DNA of 44,767 nucleotides from the NCBI GenBank assembly GCA_903845155.1, contig CAIMWN010000259.1:1-44767 (forward strand), read 5' to 3'. The stretch comes from Oligoflexia bacterium. GTDB lineage: Bacteria > Bdellovibrionota > UBA1018 > CAIMNF01. The notes below the pieces were generated by a model. That model did not search any database, had not been told where the DNA came from, and was given only the letters and a program-made list of their open reading frames with translations. Position 1 is the first letter of the stretch. Every line of letters begins with the position of its first letter. This document shows, piece after piece, positions 24,086-33,122 of the stretch. A program made the translations under genes and the position numbers.

Positions 24086-25558
24086 ATGAATTCAAAATTG
24101 AATTGCATCTTTGTACTATTGTTCTCCACTTATTTAACCGTTCTTTTTAGCAGTGCCTTCACATGTGAAGTTGCATTTGCCGCATCAGACACTCTTACTT
24201 TAAACGAATATTTGAAACAAGTTGAAGGAGCATCTCCCGCCCTCCAAGCCAGCTCCTACAACAGTGAAGGTGCGCTTCAAAGTGCGGTGGAATCTGAACT
24301 TCCACTGATGCCAAAATTCACCGTGCAAGCGAATCACTTACTCGATGAACGACAAAATACCAGCAGCCTTTTTTATGGAACTCGGACCATTTCAGATACG
24401 CTCGTTGCAGGTATTGAAAAACAATTTTCATTCGGCCTGAACACCAAACTCAGCTACACACTCATGAACAATCAAACAACAGGTGCTTCACCTCAGTTTT
24501 ATGTTCCGAATGGATCTAACATTTATAATAATGCTCAAACTGAAATCGACCTCACTCAATCTCTATGGCGAAATTTCTTAGGAAAAGAAAATAAAGCCAC
24601 CGAAACCCGTGATGAGGCGACCCTGCTCATGAGTCACTTCAACGAAAAATTCAATTTGAAAAAAATGAAAGCAATCGCCGAGAGCACTTATTACCGCTTG
24701 GCGGTTGCACGCGAATCGATTGTACTTCAAAAGGATGTGCTCGATCGCGCCAAGAGAATATTAGAATGGGCCACCCGCAGAGTAAAAAACAGAATCGCTG
24801 ACCGCGTGGATCTCCTTCAAGCAAAAACGGCTTATCAACAGCGTAACTTAGATATTCAAGCCGGCATCGATGAAGAGCGTAGTGCCGCCCTCGCCTTCAA
24901 TGTAGTCAGAAACAGTTCAGTCCCTGACGTGAAAGAAAGGCTTAATCCTATTTCGGTACAAGAAATTCTTACGCTCGCACTTCCCACCAAAGCCGAAACC
25001 ACGGATGATGTCAAAGCCGCAGAACAGAACGAACGAATGACATCGGCCATCAGCGAACTTTCGAAACAAAAAGCCCTTCCGGATTTCTCTGTTTTTGCAA
25101 GTGCCGCTTACAATGGGTCTAATCTTTATGTCTCTCCCGCAGTGGGCGATTCCTTCTCCACTCAACACCCGATGTATAAAATCGGTGTGCAATTTAGCTT
25201 TCCTCTTTATTTTTGGGAAACTTCAGAAATGCGCGCGGGGCGGGTAAAGCAACAACTGGGCGCAGAAGCTGCTCTCGTGCAAAAGCGACTCGATAATGCT
25301 CAAACCTGGGAAGATCTGAGCAAAAAATTAAATGAATCTAAGGACCGCCTGAAGATGGCTGACGAACTCGTGAATGCTCAAAAAGAAAAAATGGAATACG
25401 AGCAGCAGCGCTTGAACCTGGGCAGGACCACCACTTATCAAGTCCTCACTTTTGAGCAAGACTACTCTCAAGCCCTGATCCAACGGCTTCGCATTGAGCA
25501 AGAACTCTTAAATCTCCATTCTGAATTAAAAACTTACGCCGTCGATGCCAGCAATTAA
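24086..25558 (+). CDS. TolC-family outer-membrane efflux protein
   Basis: 490 residues with a long signal peptide ending near EVAFAA. The mature protein is mostly long amphipathic helices with two halves of similar pattern (LTLNEYLKQVEGASPALQA at the start; YEQQRLNLGRTTTYQVLTFEQDY near the end). That is the TolC/OMF fold: an alpha-barrel tunnel spanning the periplasm with a beta-barrel in the outer membrane. GGAG seven bases before the ATG supports the start. It is followed 17 bases later by the RND permease gene, so the two form an operon. Confidence 0.88.
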   Translation: MNSKLNCIFVLLFSTYLTVLFSSAFTCEVAFAASDTLTLNEYLKQVEGASPALQASSYNSEGALQSAVESELPLMPKFTVQANHLLDERQNTSSLFYGTRTISDTLVAGIEKQFSFGLNTKLSYTLMNNQTTGASPQFYVPNGSNIYNNAQTEIDLTQSLWRNFLGKENKATETRDEATLLMSHFNEKFNLKKMKAIAESTYYRLAVARESIVLQKDVLDRAKRILEWATRRVKNRIADRVDLLQAKTAYQQRNLDIQAGIDEERSAALAFNVVRNSSVPDVKERLNPISVQEILTLALPTKAETTDDVKAAEQNERMTSAISELSKQKALPDFSVFASAAYNGSNLYVSPAVGDSFSTQHPMYKIGVQFSFPLYFWETSEMRAGRVKQQLGAEAALVQKRLDNAQTWEDLSKKLNESKDRLKMADELVNAQKEKMEYEQQRLNLGRTTTYQVLTFEQDYSQALIQRLRIEQELLNLHSELKTYAVDASN

Positions 25559-25575
25559 TCAAAGGACATAAAACT

Positions 25576-28500
25576 ATGAATCTCGCAGAACTTTCCGTTA
25601 AGCGGCCCACTTTTATCACTTGTTTAGTATTACTCATGTTGTCGGTAGGAATATTCAGTTTATCGAAACTGGGTGTCGATCTTTTTCCTGATGTGAACTT
25701 CCCTATAATTTTTGTAAGCACGCCTTACCAAGGCGCCGGGCCAGCAGAAGTCGAGACCCTGATTTCAAAGCCGCTCGAGGATGAGCTCTCCACCCTTCCT
25801 GGTATCAAGCGCCTGTCATCAGTCAGTCAAGAAGGTGTGAGCCAAGTGATTGCAGAGTTCACACTCGAAACAGACATTAAATTTGCAGAACAACAGATTC
25901 GAGATCGCGTGGGTGGCGCAAAACGCTTTCTTCCTAAAGATATCGATGAACCCGTGATTCGCCGACTCGACCCTTCAGATCAGCCTATTATGATTTTATC
26001 CGTCTCAGCTCAAAAAGCATTGACTGAGGGTGACCTCTTTGATGTCGCCGATCAAATCATTAAACCAAAGCTTGAGCAAATTGACCAAGTTGGGCTCGTA
26101 GAGGTTCTCGGCGCGCGAAAGCGCGAAATTAAAGTTTCCTTCGACGCTCGTAAACTCAAAACCCATGAACTGAGCGCGGGATTCGTGAATTCAAAACTCA
26201 TTGCTGCGGGTGAAAACATTCCGGCGGGTAAACTAGAAGAAGCAAAGCGAGAAGCAATCGTCAGAACTCTCGGACAGTTTAACTCGCTTGATGCCATCTC
26301 CAACACGATCATTAATTTTTTCGGTGGTGAAAAAGCACTCCGAGTGAAAGACATTGCCAAAGTGGAAGATTCCCTCGAGGACGAGAAATCGCGCGTGTAT
26401 GTCAATGGTGTCCGCTCACTCTTCGTGATGGTCTATAAGCAAAGTGGTGCCAATACGATTGCTGTATCAGACAGCGTAATCAGTCGCATCGAAAAGCTCG
26501 GGCCTGAGCTACAGAAAATGCCGGGTGCCCCTGAAATTAAAATGGTTCGCGACGGCTCTATCTATGTACGAGCCAATGTTACTGACGTCAAAGAATCCAT
26601 CATGATTGGGATTTCACTCGCCGTGATCGTGGTATTTCTTTTCTTAGGCAGCCTGCGCTCCACGCTTATTACTGCACTTGCATTGCCTAACTCGCTCTTG
26701 GGTTCATTTATTCTAATGTGGGTGGCGGGCTACACCATTAACCTCATGACTTTGCTTGCGCTCAGTCTCGCGGTCGGCCTCCTCATCGATGATGCCATTG
26801 TGGTGAGGGAAAATATATTTAGGCATATTGAAATGGGTAAAGACCCTAAAAAAGCGGCACTCGAAGGCACGAAAGAAGTGACCCTTGCCGTCATCGCAAC
26901 TACACTTACGGTCGTTGCCGTATTTGGTCCGGTTGCTTTCTTAAAGGGAGTGGTCGGTCAATTCTTTAAACAATTTGGCTTTGTGGTTTGTTTTGCCATG
27001 ATGGTGAGCTTGTTTGATGCGTTGACGATTGCACCTATGTTATCCGCTTATTTTGCGGGAATATCACATGAAGAGAAAAAAGGTTGGTTTGAACGCCTGA
27101 CCAACCCCCTCCTTTCCCGTTTTGAGAAATTCCAACTTTGGTTAGAAGCCAGTTATGAAAAATTGCTTGAGTCCGTATTAAGTAAACCAGGCCGCGCGCT
27201 TGGACTCAGTGTAGTGATTTTTTTCGTTTGCATGGGTACCATTAAGTTTGTACCGAAGACGTTTCTTCCACCTCAAGATGCTGGAGAGTTCTCGGTCGAC
27301 TTCGATTTGCCACCGGGTGCATCTCTCGACGCCACCAATGAAGTGGCCACCAAAATTGATACCATTCTCCGTGCGAACAAAGAAGTGGCCCTCTCCGCCC
27401 TCTCTGTAGGGAACGCCAATAGTGAAGCAAACGTAGGAACCTTTTTTGTAAAACTCGTTCCATCAAAAGGACGCCGCATGAATACTTCGCAATTTAAGGA
27501 GATCCTTCGGAACCAGTTGAAGGATTTTGCTTTTGCGAGTCCAAAAGTAAAAGACTACGATGCAGTGGGCGGTGGCCAAAGGCCGTTCAACTTAAATATC
27601 GTCGGGTCTGACCAAGCTGAAATTGAAGCCGTGACCATGAATGTTCTAGCACGTTTGAAGAAAAATCCAGCGTTGAAGGACGTCGATATCAATTTCCGCC
27701 CCGGTAAACCCGAAGTGCAGTTAGAAATTAAAAATGCGCGTGCAAACGAAATCGGCGTGACCCCGGTTACCTTAGGTGGCGAAATGCGAAGCTTGATTGA
27801 AGGGACCGACGTTGCCAAGTATCGAGTCAATGGTATTGAATACAATATTCATACCCGTCTTGAGGAAGACCAAAGAAATGTACAGAGTAATTATCAGCTC
27901 TACTCGGTTCCAAATTTGAATGGAAACTTAGTCACTCTTTCTGACGTTGCAAACAAAGTTGAAAAGTCGGGCCCATCCAAAATTAATCGCATGGACCGTT
28001 CCCGTTACATTCAAATTCAAGCAGATATCACGCCGGGCTATGGAATGGGTGACGTCATGAAAGAAATTGATACCATGCTCAGCCCGGGTGGTGAGTTAGC
28101 TCTTCCAGTAGGTGTCCGCTACGCCTATGTCGGCCAAGCAGAAAACTTCAAAGAACTTGCTGAGAGCATGGTGACTGCGGTAGTGTTTGGCGCACTCTTT
28201 ATTTTCTTGGTGCTTGCGTCCCTTTACGAATCTTTTGTTACTCCATTTACCATCATGCTTGCACTTCCGCTCGCCTTTTGCGGATCGATGGTTGCACTCG
28301 CAGTGACCCAAGAGTCTTTGAACATCTTCTCCATGATTGGTGTCATCATGCTTCTTGGGGTTGCAGTAAAGAACTCCATCTTGCTCGTCGATTATGCAAC
28401 CCAGCTGATCGACGGAGGAATGGATAGAACGAGTGCGATGATTAAAGCCGGAAAAACAAGACTCCGCCCTATTCTCATGACTTCACTCGCACTCATCGCT

Positions 28501-28692
28501 GGCACTGTGCCCATCGCAGTGGGACTCAACGAGGCATCTAAGCAAAGAACATCTATGGGGATCGCCATCATCGGAGGACTCGTGAGTTCAACTTTACTTA
28601 CTCTTGTGGTCGTTCCAGCGGCGTTCTCGTTTGTGGATCGCTTTAGACTTTGGTCGAAAGCAAAACTCACAGCGATGATCAGTATGTCGTAA
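25576..28692 (+). CDS. RND-family inner-membrane efflux permease
   Basis: 1038-residue proton-driven transporter of the AcrB/MexB-type RND superfamily, predicted with 12 membrane helices and two large periplasmic loops. TM1 is CLVLLMLSVGIFSL. The paired Asp of the proton relay are Asp405 and Asp406 (LLIDDAIVVREN), and the TM10 Lys is in AVKNSILLVDYA. Substrates cannot be predicted; the conserved Asp pair and Lys fit a multidrug/hydrophobe exporter more than a metal exporter. AAAGGAC precedes the ATG. It has a TolC partner upstream, but no periplasmic adaptor (membrane fusion protein) gene is adjacent, so the adaptor must be encoded elsewhere. Confidence 0.93.
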   Translation: MNLAELSVKRPTFITCLVLLMLSVGIFSLSKLGVDLFPDVNFPIIFVSTPYQGAGPAEVETLISKPLEDELSTLPGIKRLSSVSQEGVSQVIAEFTLETDIKFAEQQIRDRVGGAKRFLPKDIDEPVIRRLDPSDQPIMILSVSAQKALTEGDLFDVADQIIKPKLEQIDQVGLVEVLGARKREIKVSFDARKLKTHELSAGFVNSKLIAAGENIPAGKLEEAKREAIVRTLGQFNSLDAISNTIINFFGGEKALRVKDIAKVEDSLEDEKSRVYVNGVRSLFVMVYKQSGANTIAVSDSVISRIEKLGPELQKMPGAPEIKMVRDGSIYVRANVTDVKESIMIGISLAVIVVFLFLGSLRSTLITALALPNSLLGSFILMWVAGYTINLMTLLALSLAVGLLIDDAIVVRENIFRHIEMGKDPKKAALEGTKEVTLAVIATTLTVVAVFGPVAFLKGVVGQFFKQFGFVVCFAMMVSLFDALTIAPMLSAYFAGISHEEKKGWFERLTNPLLSRFEKFQLWLEASYEKLLESVLSKPGRALGLSVVIFFVCMGTIKFVPKTFLPPQDAGEFSVDFDLPPGASLDATNEVATKIDTILRANKEVALSALSVGNANSEANVGTFFVKLVPSKGRRMNTSQFKEILRNQLKDFAFASPKVKDYDAVGGGQRPFNLNIVGSDQAEIEAVTMNVLARLKKNPALKDVDINFRPGKPEVQLEIKNARANEIGVTPVTLGGEMRSLIEGTDVAKYRVNGIEYNIHTRLEEDQRNVQSNYQLYSVPNLNGNLVTLSDVANKVEKSGPSKINRMDRSRYIQIQADITPGYGMGDVMKEIDTMLSPGGELALPVGVRYAYVGQAENFKELAESMVTAVVFGALFIFLVLASLYESFVTPFTIMLALPLAFCGSMVALAVTQESLNIFSMIGVIMLLGVAVKNSILLVDYATQLIDGGMDRTSAMIKAGKTRLRPILMTSLALIAGTVPIAVGLNEASKQRTSMGIAIIGGLVSSTLLTLVVVPAAFSFVDRFRLWSKAKLTAMISMS

Positions 28693-28726
28693 AACTAACT
28701 TTACACAAAATAAGTTTAATAATTAA

Positions 28727-28765
28727 TTGACATTGGTTGAGTGTATCTGTAAATACACGTGAATG
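28727..28765 (+). promoter_or_regulatory. Promoter with consensus -35 and 17-bp spacing, start site at the ATG
   Basis: TTGACA (28727-28732) and TAAATA (28750-28755) are spaced by 17 bases. The expected transcription start, about 7 bases past the -10, coincides with the ATG at 28763. No ribosome site lies between, so a leaderless mRNA is likely. An imperfect palindrome, GTGTATCTGTAAATACAC (28741-28758), overlaps the -10 and could be an operator. Confidence 0.7.
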
Positions 28766-30223
28766 AGATTTACACTCAAACTAGCCATATTCCTCACCTG
28801 TACGGTGCCAAACGTTTCCCATGCAAAAGTCACTGAATTTGCTGAGGGTATTCAGGCACGCGTAGAGAAGTTCGTGGGCAAAGGCGAGTCCTATCGTTCC
28901 TTGTTAGCTCTCGATCAAGACGTGGGCTTTAAAGGCAAAGCTAAAAGCCAACCCTGGTCTGGTGATTATTGGCCGCTTATTCAGGGATCAGTAGCATTCC
29001 CCTACGCTATCAAGACCACTAACAATAAAAACTTCACCCGAAATTACCGAAACTATTCTGATCGCTTAAATCGCTTGATGAAAAACATCAATCACCTGGA
29101 TGCAGCTACCCTCGATGAACTCTCGCCCACCGAGAAATATGACCTCTACCTTGGGGACGAACATTTCACACTCACTCAAAATGTGTGGCAAGCCATTTTT
29201 GATCACTATGAAAACACAAAAGAAAATCACAAGAGACTTCAAGAATGGGAAGGCATTTGCCACGGGTGGGCCACTGCCGCAGCTTACGTCAAGCGCCCCA
29301 CGAAGATGATCACGGTCCTCTCGCTCGATGGACGCTATAGCTTGAACTTCTATCCTGATGATTTAAAAGCATTGGCTACCTTACTCTGGGCGAACTCAAA
29401 AATTCAAAATGATACGATCCTGGAAGGAAATCTTTGTCAAAGCAAGCATCCAGAAATCGATGAACACTCAGGCAAGGTTACCGAGACTACCTGTAAAGGG
29501 ATCAACCCTGGCGTTTGGCACTTGGGTGTTTTAGGATTGCTGGGCAAAAAGCACTCTTCTTTTATTATCAATAAGAACAACGATACTGAAGTGTGGAATC
29601 AACCGGTCAGCGAATACGAGTTTAGTTATTACAATATGAATAGCGATAAAAAAGGATCGCTTTTTGAATCAGCCGTTCCCATTCTCAATGCGCGCGATCC
29701 AAGTGCGGCTTTTCGGGCCCATGGCACGGCTTATCTAGTAGGCGTAGAAATGCAACTTTCGTACGCTTCCGAAACGATGCCAGATCATGCAACAACGGAT
29801 TCTGAGCAGACAGATCGAATTGAACAATTAAACCTTCGATACGACCTAGAGCTCGATGACCGTTATCAAGTTTTAGGTGGCGAATGGCATTACAGAGCAG
29901 AAAGTGACCCTAAAGCCAATAGAAACCATTCAACCTACCCTTCCTACCCCTCATTCATGTGGAAATTTAAATCCGAAAACCCAGTTGCAATGTCTGAAGC
30001 GGACGCACTGATTCCAGAGAACACGACATTACCATCCGACAAAATGATTGAATTCAGCAGCAAGGCCGCCAGTTTTAAATTTGTAACTTACGCGCACGAT
30101 AGCAAGGGCGCTGTTATGAAAAATCCAGACGGCAAAGACACCGTTGCCAGTGAAGAATTGAGACCCCAAGTTTTAGGTAAAGTACTTTACCCACTCATCG
30201 AATTAGCCGCTCAATCCGAGTGA
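28763..30223 (+). CDS. Secreted transglutaminase-elicitor family protein
   Basis: 486 residues with a signal peptide (cleavage after SHA, residue 20-21). It matches what I know of the transglutaminase elicitor family (Phytophthora GP42-like, with bacterial members in Vibrio): WEGICHGWATAA (162-173) with the likely catalytic Cys166; PGVWHLG (249-255) with His253 and, further on, His264; DTEVWNQPV (274-282) with Asp274; and LGGEW (371-375) near the end of the domain. These enzymes form isopeptide crosslinks between Gln and Lys. Which His and Asp complete the triad should be checked against a structure. It is transcribed alone behind a strong promoter, and its 3' end overlaps the convergent methyltransferase gene by 21 bases. 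Confidence 0.75.
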   Translation: MRFTLKLAIFLTCTVPNVSHAKVTEFAEGIQARVEKFVGKGESYRSLLALDQDVGFKGKAKSQPWSGDYWPLIQGSVAFPYAIKTTNNKNFTRNYRNYSDRLNRLMKNINHLDAATLDELSPTEKYDLYLGDEHFTLTQNVWQAIFDHYENTKENHKRLQEWEGICHGWATAAAYVKRPTKMITVLSLDGRYSLNFYPDDLKALATLLWANSKIQNDTILEGNLCQSKHPEIDEHSGKVTETTCKGINPGVWHLGVLGLLGKKHSSFIINKNNDTEVWNQPVSEYEFSYYNMNSDKKGSLFESAVPILNARDPSAAFRAHGTAYLVGVEMQLSYASETMPDHATTDSEQTDRIEQLNLRYDLELDDRYQVLGGEWHYRAESDPKANRNHSTYPSYPSFMWKFKSENPVAMSEADALIPENTTLPSDKMIEFSSKAASFKFVTYAHDSKGAVMKNPDGKDTVASEELRPQVLGKVLYPLIELAAQSE

Positions 30224-30919
30224 CGCTTCGTAATACCAATCTCCACCCACGTCCTTACATAGAAAAGAATCAAGACCAATTCGATCGGTCAGTGCTCGCT
30301 CGTAAGGAAAAAACTGTAGGTGTAAATCCAAAGTATAATAAAAGGGTCTTTGTTTTGGCACTACGATGATCAATTTTGTTTTCGCTACTCGCTTTAATTC
30401 GGAAATCGCCAAATCAAGATTCCTCACATGCTCCAGCGTATGAGTGCATACCACCACATCAAAACTTTGATCCGCGTAAGGCAATTTCTCAGCCAAGGCT
30501 TGAGTATATTTCATTTTTGGAATTTGAACGGAGTCGAGCGCGTCACACCCTTCCACTTCATGCCCCAACTTGATTATTTTTTCGGCAAGAAACCCACGGC
30601 CACAGCCTACATCTAGTACCTTAAGGGCTATTGCCCCACCGTTGGGCATTTGAAGTGCTTGGGCAATCATTTCAATACACGCCGTATTGAGATCGGTATC
30701 GCGATCATTCCCAATACATTCCACTTCATTATAAATTTTTGAGAACTCCTGATCGCTGAGTCTCCACGCGTAACTTTTAAACTCCATGTGCTTTTTTACG
30801 TTTGTTCCCTTAAAAGCATAAACCATAAAAGGATACATGAACCACTTCGAATCGCGAATGATTGCAGGTAAACATTCGTCCATTCCAAAGCGAATGATAT
30901 TGGTGAAGTTTCTATTCAT
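30203..30919 (-). CDS. Class I SAM-dependent methyltransferase (Methyltransf_11-like)
   Basis: 238 residues. The ATG at 30919 is chosen over 30958 because it overlaps the tcdA stop by 4 bases (30916-30919). The SAM-binding motif is VLDVGCGRGFLAEKI, followed by the acidic end of strand two (GCDALD) and FDVVVCTHTLEHV, typical of the UbiE/COQ5-like small-molecule and lipid methyltransferases. An N-terminal segment of about 75 residues with aromatic-rich WFMYPFMVYAF may associate with membrane. Substrate unknown. It is the last gene of the operon that begins with the bufferin-like precursor, and converges on the transglutaminase gene. Confidence 0.85.
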   Translation of the reverse strand: MNRNFTNIIRFGMDECLPAIIRDSKWFMYPFMVYAFKGTNVKKHMEFKSYAWRLSDQEFSKIYNEVECIGNDRDTDLNTACIEMIAQALQMPNGGAIALKVLDVGCGRGFLAEKIIKLGHEVEGCDALDSVQIPKMKYTQALAEKLPYADQSFDVVVCTHTLEHVRNLDLAISELKRVAKTKLIIVVPKQRPFYYTLDLHLQFFPYERALTDRIGLDSFLCKDVGGDWYYEASLGLSG

Positions 30920-31779
30920 GAAGTGCGAGTAAGTTCTTTCACTACTACCGATGCACAAGCAAGACCGAATGCTCCAGTCACAAAACTTGCATTTCCAAGG
31001 ATGACATTCCGGTTATCACAATTAAAGAATTCGTTCTGACCTTGAGGACAAACGCAGCGAAAGCCTTTTCCATGATCGTAATGGAGTTCGTGAGGAGCCG
31101 TAGAAGGTTCATCAGAGTAAACCGCTCTAATATTAAATGCACCCGTTTCTGGAAAACCATGCTGATCGCGCAATATTCTTCTCACTGCCTTGGCGAGTGG
31201 ATCCATCACCGTATCTGCAAGATCGGCAATTTTAATTTTAGTGGGATCAAGCTTTCCGCCGGAACCGGTAGAGGTGACAATAGGAATGTTTTCGTTTTTG
31301 CAAAACTCAAGCAAATGACATTTTGGAGTGATGCTATCGATCGCATCCACTACGAAATCGGGACGCGACTCTAAAACATCTTCTGCTTCTTTAAAAATTT
31401 CCTGACTGAATCTGGCATTGTAAAATTTAACAATGGGGTGAACCTTAGCCTGAGGATTAATTTTTCTTAGGCGCTCAGCCATCACTTCTACTTTTTTCTC
31501 ACCCACGAGTCCCTGAAGGGCATGAAGTTGGCGATTAAAATTAGTGATACATATTTCATCGAAATCTACGAGGGTGATTTTCCCCACACCCGAACGCGCA
31601 AGCGACTCGGCGGTAAATGAACCCACTCCACCTAAACCAATGATCATTACATGAGAACGGAAAAGCTTTTCCATCGCTTCATCACCGACTAAACGCCCCA
31701 TCCGGTCAAAGCGCCTGTGAAGCTTGTATGTTTCGAGTTCACCGTCGGTCATGGGTAGAATTTCTGTGTTTGGATTCAT
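30916..31779 (-). CDS. tcdA: tRNA threonylcarbamoyladenosine dehydratase TcdA
   Basis: 287-residue ThiF/E1-like ATP-dependent enzyme that cyclises t6A37 of tRNA to ct6A. The nucleotide-binding glycine motif is IIGLGGVGS (46-54). It also has VDFDEICITNFNRQ (the E1-type Asp and Arg), VDAIDSITPK and a late CVCPQ. In E. coli the partner is the CsdA/CsdE sulphur-transfer pair, which is not in this window. It overlaps by 4 bases both the TatD gene upstream (31776-31779) and the methyltransferase gene downstream, so it is translated in a coupled chain. Confidence 0.9.
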   Translation of the reverse strand: MNPNTEILPMTDGELETYKLHRRFDRMGRLVGDEAMEKLFRSHVMIIGLGGVGSFTAESLARSGVGKITLVDFDEICITNFNRQLHALQGLVGEKKVEVMAERLRKINPQAKVHPIVKFYNARFSQEIFKEAEDVLESRPDFVVDAIDSITPKCHLLEFCKNENIPIVTSTGSGGKLDPTKIKIADLADTVMDPLAKAVRRILRDQHGFPETGAFNIRAVYSDEPSTAPHELHYDHGKGFRCVCPQGQNEFFNCDNRNVILGNASFVTGAFGLACASVVVKELTRTS

Positions 31780-32516
31780 GAAGAGAGAGTGTACCCAATT
31801 TTTCGAATATTTTCAGCCACTTTCTCTTGAAGCAGCTCAGACGAAATCCCCAATAGTTCCGAGGCTTTTACATAGAGTGGCGCCACATCTGCCGGCTCGC
31901 CCGTGTCCGTTTCGAACAGGAGTCGATCCTGAGGAGTCGCCCGCAATGCTTTTTTTGACTTTTCATGACCATGCACACTCGCGAAATCGGCATTGAACGA
32001 GATGAAAGCACCCAATTCTAAATACGGTTTCAGTTCAGTGACATTGCCTGAATAACGATGAATCATGAAAGGTAAAGTCAAATTGGATTCTTTCAATATT
32101 TGAGTCACCTTCTGGTGGGCTCTGACCACATGAAGCACCATTGGTTTCTTAGTCACCTTTGCTATTTCGATCTGGCTTCGAAATACGGCTTCTTGTTTTG
32201 GAAACTGGGTGGAATCTCGTTTATCTGTAAAAAAATCAAGCCCGATTTCACCCAAGCCTTCAGCGACAGGCAGAAGCGCTTGCAGTTGCACCAGCGCTTT
32301 ATCAATCTCAGTATCGCTCAACTTCTCGACCCACCATGGGTGCAAACCAAAATTTAAATGGAGAGCAGCACCAAATTTTTTCTTGAGCTCAATCTGTTGA
32401 ATCCAGTCCTCAGGGTGAGTTCCACCGAGAATAACATGCTTCACCCCACTTGCCCGAGCGCGGTCTAGCCATCCATTTTCGATATGAGTGATATGAGCGT
32501 GCGCATCGATGAGCAT
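31776..32516 (-). CDS. TatD-family metal-dependent hydrolase
   Basis: 246 residues of TIM-barrel amidohydrolase fold. The HxH metal site is at DAHAHI (4-9). GLGEIGLDFF carries the bridging Glu, later His residues sit in VLHVVRAHQK and MIHRYSGN, and LLFETDTGEP holds the last Asp. TatD-type proteins act as DNases or deaminase-like hydrolases in DNA repair or tRNA quality control; the exact substrate is open. The size is slightly below the usual 255-265. The gap to folE is 9 bases and the tcdA overlap is 4 bases. Confidence 0.87.
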   Translation of the reverse strand: MLIDAHAHITHIENGWLDRARASGVKHVILGGTHPEDWIQQIELKKKFGAALHLNFGLHPWWVEKLSDTEIDKALVQLQALLPVAEGLGEIGLDFFTDKRDSTQFPKQEAVFRSQIEIAKVTKKPMVLHVVRAHQKVTQILKESNLTLPFMIHRYSGNVTELKPYLELGAFISFNADFASVHGHEKSKKALRATPQDRLLFETDTGEPADVAPLYVKASELLGISSELLQEKVAENIRKIGYTLSS

Positions 32517-32525
32517 CGCTTCAAC

Positions 32526-33122
32526 TCAATTTCGAATCAGTTGCAAAAACTCTTTACGGGTCGTGGGATCCGTAAAGAAATCACCCCTCATTGCAGAGGT
32601 AATCGTTTTACTATTTTGCTTTTCCACTCCGCGCATCATCATGCAAAAATGGGCAGCTTCAATGACTACGGCCACACCGAGTGGTTGGAGCACATTCATG
32701 AGCGCATCTGCAATTTGAGCGGTCAGTCGTTCTTGTACTTGAAGGCGGCGAGCGTAGAGATCGACGACCCGTGGAATTTTTGAAAGACCAATAATTTTTT
32801 TGTCAGGGATATAGGCAACATGCGCTTTACCAAAAAACGGAAGCATATGGTGTTCGCATAATGAATACAGTTCAATGTCTTTCACGATGACCATCTCACT
32901 CGACTCGGCTTTAAAGAGCGCACTGCCCACTACTGTTTCCACCTTTTCATGGTAGCCGGAAGTAAGAAAGTGCATCGACTTTGCGTAGCGCTTCGGTGTA
33001 TCTCTCAAACCTTCTCGTGCGGCGTTTTCACCTATTGAGAGCAGAATGTCTTTTACGAGTGGTTTAATCAATTCGATTTGGTCGACAGTTTTTTTAGGTG
33101 CTTGCGTTTTTTTTCCAGCCAC
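32526..33122 (-). CDS. folE: GTP cyclohydrolase I FolE
   Basis: 198 residues, making 7,8-dihydroneopterin triphosphate from GTP, the first step to folate or pterins. Zinc ligands are Cys89 and His92 (SLCEHHML) and Cys160 (HFCMMMRG). [23 protein letters not shown] is the conserved core. The start is GTG at 33122, within the 3' end of the MNIO-fusion gene (29-base overlap, 33094-33122), with GGGGAT upstream. It is a complete zinc-type GCYH-I. Its coupling to a bufferin-type maturase is unusual and has no established explanation. Confidence 0.94.
   Translation of the reverse strand: MAGKKTQAPKKTVDQIELIKPLVKDILLSIGENAAREGLRDTPKRYAKSMHFLTSGYHEKVETVVGSALFKAESSEMVIVKDIELYSLCEHHMLPFFGKAHVAYIPDKKIIGLSKIPRVVDLYARRLQVQERLTAQIADALMNVLQPLGVAVVIEAAHFCMMMRGVEKQNSKTITSAMRGDFFTDPTTRKEFLQLIRN

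Noticed and set aside
24856-25192. Minus-strand frames inside the TolC-like gene
   Set aside because: They are antisense to a full-length family protein and have no independent support.
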